Origin: Ornithinibacillus massiliensis
GTDB lineage: Bacteria > Bacillota > Bacilli > Bacillales > Amphibacillaceae
DNA length: 64,000 bases
Assembly: GCF_018310345.1 (NCBI RefSeq)
Contig: NZ_JAGXBY010000003.1
Location: forward strand, 310,001 to 374,000
Direction of reading: 5' to 3'
Made by a program: the position numbers and the translations under genes. Within the stretch, counting starts at the first letter, position 1; each line of letters opens with the position of its first letter. Shown piece by piece: positions 63,511-64,000 of this stretch. The notes beneath the pieces were generated by a model. It saw only the letters and a program-made list of their open reading frames with translations, did not search any database and was not told where the DNA came from.

Positions 63511-64000
63511 ATGACTACTAAAACATTTCAAGCGCCATTTCGAGCTGACCATGTAGGGAGCTTACTACGCCCGGAAAATCTATTAAAAGCAAGAGAGAAC
63601 TATAAGAATGGTAATATTTCCAAAGCAGAATTAAGAGAAGTAGAAAACAAGGAGCTACAGCGTATCGTGGATAAACAAATTGAAGTCGGGCTTGAGCTAG
63701 TAACCGATGGAGAATTTCGTCGCTCATGGTGGCATATTGATTTTCTTGAAAATCTAAATGGATTTGAAGGCTATGTGCCGGAAAGAGGAATTCCGTTTCA
63801 AGGCGTGGAAACAGAACCATATGATGTTCGCAATATCGGCAAAATCTCCTTTAATGAGGATCATCCATTCCTTGAAGACTTTAAATTATTTAATGAACTA
63901 GTAGCTGGTCGTGCCGTTGCAAAGCAAACGATTCCAAGTCCTAACCAATTATTCCATCGTGGTATACGAAACACGGCGGTTTATCCTACTGTCGAGGAAT
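63511..64000 (+). CDS. MetE C-terminal-like methionine synthase (YxjG/YxjH type), partial
   Basis: The first 163 codons of a gene that runs past the window edge. It reads FQAPFRADHVGSLLRPENLL, then VTDGEFRRSWWHIDF, the start of the cobalamin-independent methionine synthase catalytic fold. This matches B. subtilis YxjG/YxjH, also S-box regulated, which are single-domain enzymes lacking the MetE N-terminal half. AGAAGGAATT precedes the ATG. Second gene of the riboswitch operon, 79 bases after the cyclase. Confidence 0.9.
   Translation, partial: MTTKTFQAPFRADHVGSLLRPENLLKARENYKNGNISKAELREVENKELQRIVDKQIEVGLELVTDGEFRRSWWHIDFLENLNGFEGYVPERGIPFQGVETEPYDVRNIGKISFNEDHPFLEDFKLFNELVAGRAVAKQTIPSPNQLFHRGIRNTAVYPTVEE

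Overview
The window is low-GC, spore-former chromosome from a member of the Bacillaceae. The gene set points to a halotolerant relative of Oceanobacillus, Virgibacillus or Ornithinibacillus; that genus-level guess is inference. Evidence for a Bacillus-type spore former is a GerA-type germinant receptor operon, the sigma-G spore gene csgA, a CotF-like coat protein, SigI/RsgI, BmrC/BmrD, SppA/YteJ and the queG-yhbB-trmL gene order. Strong AGGAGG ribosome sites and many intrinsic terminators agree. No prophage, transposase, CRISPR array or rRNA operon is visible.

Layout. 0-7 kb, minus strand: the sigI-rsgI pair, then a bmrC-bmrD multidrug exporter operon ending in a membrane-anchored trypsin-like protease. 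The exporter is preceded by a promoter, a 25-codon leader peptide and attenuator hairpins. 7-11 kb, plus: a gerA-gerB-gerC operon. 11-14 kb, minus: a glycine-betaine/choline-type ABC importer. 15-18.6 kb, plus: a MarR regulator and an MMPL/RND exporter with a clear operator. 18.6-28 kb: DUF3231 protein, stand-alone MurG, MATE pump, NupC, and odhA-odhB of the TCA cycle. 28-32.3 kb: a tiny membrane protein, a 52-bp repeat array, trmL, an amidase, ogt, queG and tRNA-Gly. The tRNA gene is preceded by two 153-bp tandem copies that each carry only its 5' half. 32.9-37.6 kb: D-amino-acid transaminase, FlaR-like kinase, S9 peptidase, alpha/beta hydrolase. 37.9-44.1 kb, minus: a LnrLMN-like ABC exporter and a LnrJK-like two-component system, separated by a CtaG-family gene. 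44.5-44.85 kb: a candidate type I toxin-antitoxin locus. 44.9-51.2 kb: DNA glycosylase, two DJ-1 proteins, Maf, a lipoprotein, GNAT, VOC and two hydrolases. 51.2-58.8 kb: a possible small RNA, csgA with a 46-residue companion, an acyl-CoA synthetase flanked by 21-bp repeat arrays, a coat protein, sppA-yteJ, an exonuclease, a HAD phosphatase and a GC-rich 21-bp repeat array. 58.9-62.3 kb: a giant polytopic membrane protein. 62.4-64 kb: a SAM-I riboswitch controlling a cyclase-family hydrolase and a MetE-like methyltransferase cut by the window end.

The most notable non-coding signals are the bmrCD attenuator, the half-tRNA tandem repeat, the convergent toxin/antisense-RNA locus, and several intergenic repeat families, of which three arrays share a 21-bp period. 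All functional calls rest on reading the sequence and recalling families; no database search was possible.
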